The notes below the pieces were generated by a model. The model was not told where the DNA came from. It ran no database searches and saw only the letters and a list, made by a program, of their open reading frames with translations. 15,202 bases of DNA from Kiritimatiellia bacterium. Lineage in GTDB: Bacteria; Verrucomicrobiota; Kiritimatiellia; RFP12; UBA1067. A program made the position numbers and the translations under genes. Location of the stretch: positions 1 through 15,202 of the forward strand of contig JAFUDL010000061.1 in assembly GCA_017459225.1 (NCBI GenBank), given 5' to 3'. Of the stretch, positions 15,080 to 15,202 are shown piece after piece. Numbering within the stretch: the first letter of the stretch is position 1; every line of letters starts with the position of its first letter.

Positions 15080-15171
15080 ACGCAAGTCTGAAAGGGCAAA
15101 TGCAAGTTTGCATAGGTGAACGCAAGTTGCAGAAGTGATTGCAAGTTCTTGAAAAGCTGAATGCAAGTTTT
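15080..15171 (+). repeat. Array of five spaced GCAAGT direct repeats
   Basis: The core GCAAGT starts at 15082, 15102, 15122, 15141 and 15163, giving spacings of 20, 20, 19 and 22 bp, about two turns of the helix. The longer consensus is roughly AAYGCAAGTTY (copies 2-5 share GCAAGTT; copy 1 has GCAAGTC). The sequence between cores is not conserved. The region is clearly AT-richer than the genes around it, and all copies point the same way. No gene is supported between 15000 and 15202. Possible roles are a set of protein-binding sites, such as operator or iteron-like sites, in front of something to the right of the window. Confidence 0.8.
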
Positions 15172-15202
15172 TGTGCTGCATTGATGGGTTTCGGGGCAGC
15201 TG

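Noticed and set aside
14857..15138. A 93-codon frame running through the 3' end of tatD into the GCAAGT array
   Set aside because: It starts inside tatD in another frame and its C-terminal part is just the translated repeat region.
15080..15171. CRISPR array
   Set aside because: The conserved core is only 6-8 bases with ~14-base gaps; real CRISPR repeats and spacers are both far longer.

Overview
The window is GC-rich, densely packed and almost wholly coded on the + strand. It reads like an anaerobic, polysaccharide-degrading member of the Planctomycetes-Verrucomicrobia-Chlamydiae group; a gut or sediment Kiritimatiellota/Lentisphaerota-type bacterium is my best guess. That rests on the mix of genes: a giant secreted LamG/SGNH/beta-solenoid protein, a secreted right-handed beta-helix protein, a GH20 hexosaminidase, a HydF maturase (implying [FeFe]-hydrogenase and anaerobic fermentation) and many exported proteins with short signal peptides. 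No rRNA, tRNA, CRISPR array or transposase was found, so the taxonomy is inference.

Layout. 1-4089: 3' part of a very large surface or secreted protein carrying an SGNH-hydrolase (esterase-type) domain. 4090-4180: a short gap with a clear extended -10 promoter that places the transcript start on the ATG of the next gene. 4181-9423: a tight run of a secreted beta-helix protein, a FecCD-type metal/cobalamin ABC permease that lacks its usual first helix, its ATPase (with an atypical Q-loop) and an unrecognised exported proline-rich protein. 9451-9534: ten copies of an octanucleotide repeat running almost into the start codon of the next gene. 9535-13224: a Tat-type exported metallo-beta-lactamase-fold protein, a GH20 beta-N-acetylhexosaminidase (probable lipoprotein) and a HydF-like GTPase. 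13225-13311: a second promoter of the same design as the first, followed by a seven-codon reading frame overlapping the next start. 13312-14999: an exported six-bladed beta-propeller protein and a TatD-family metal-dependent hydrolase. 15000-15202: AT-richer non-coding DNA with five copies of a GCAAGT core spaced about 20 bp apart.

How it fits together. The exported enzymes (SGNH esterase, beta-helix protein, GH20) suggest attack on host or plant glycans outside the cytoplasm. The ABC genes suggest uptake of a chelated metal or corrinoid, but no substrate-binding protein is present. HydF and TatD are cytoplasmic housekeeping or metabolic genes that appear to share transcription with exported proteins by position only. 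The points most worth a second look are the paired leaderless-type promoters, the micro-ORFs overlapping start codons, the two non-coding repeat arrays, and departures from family consensus in the permease, ATPase, HydF and GH20.
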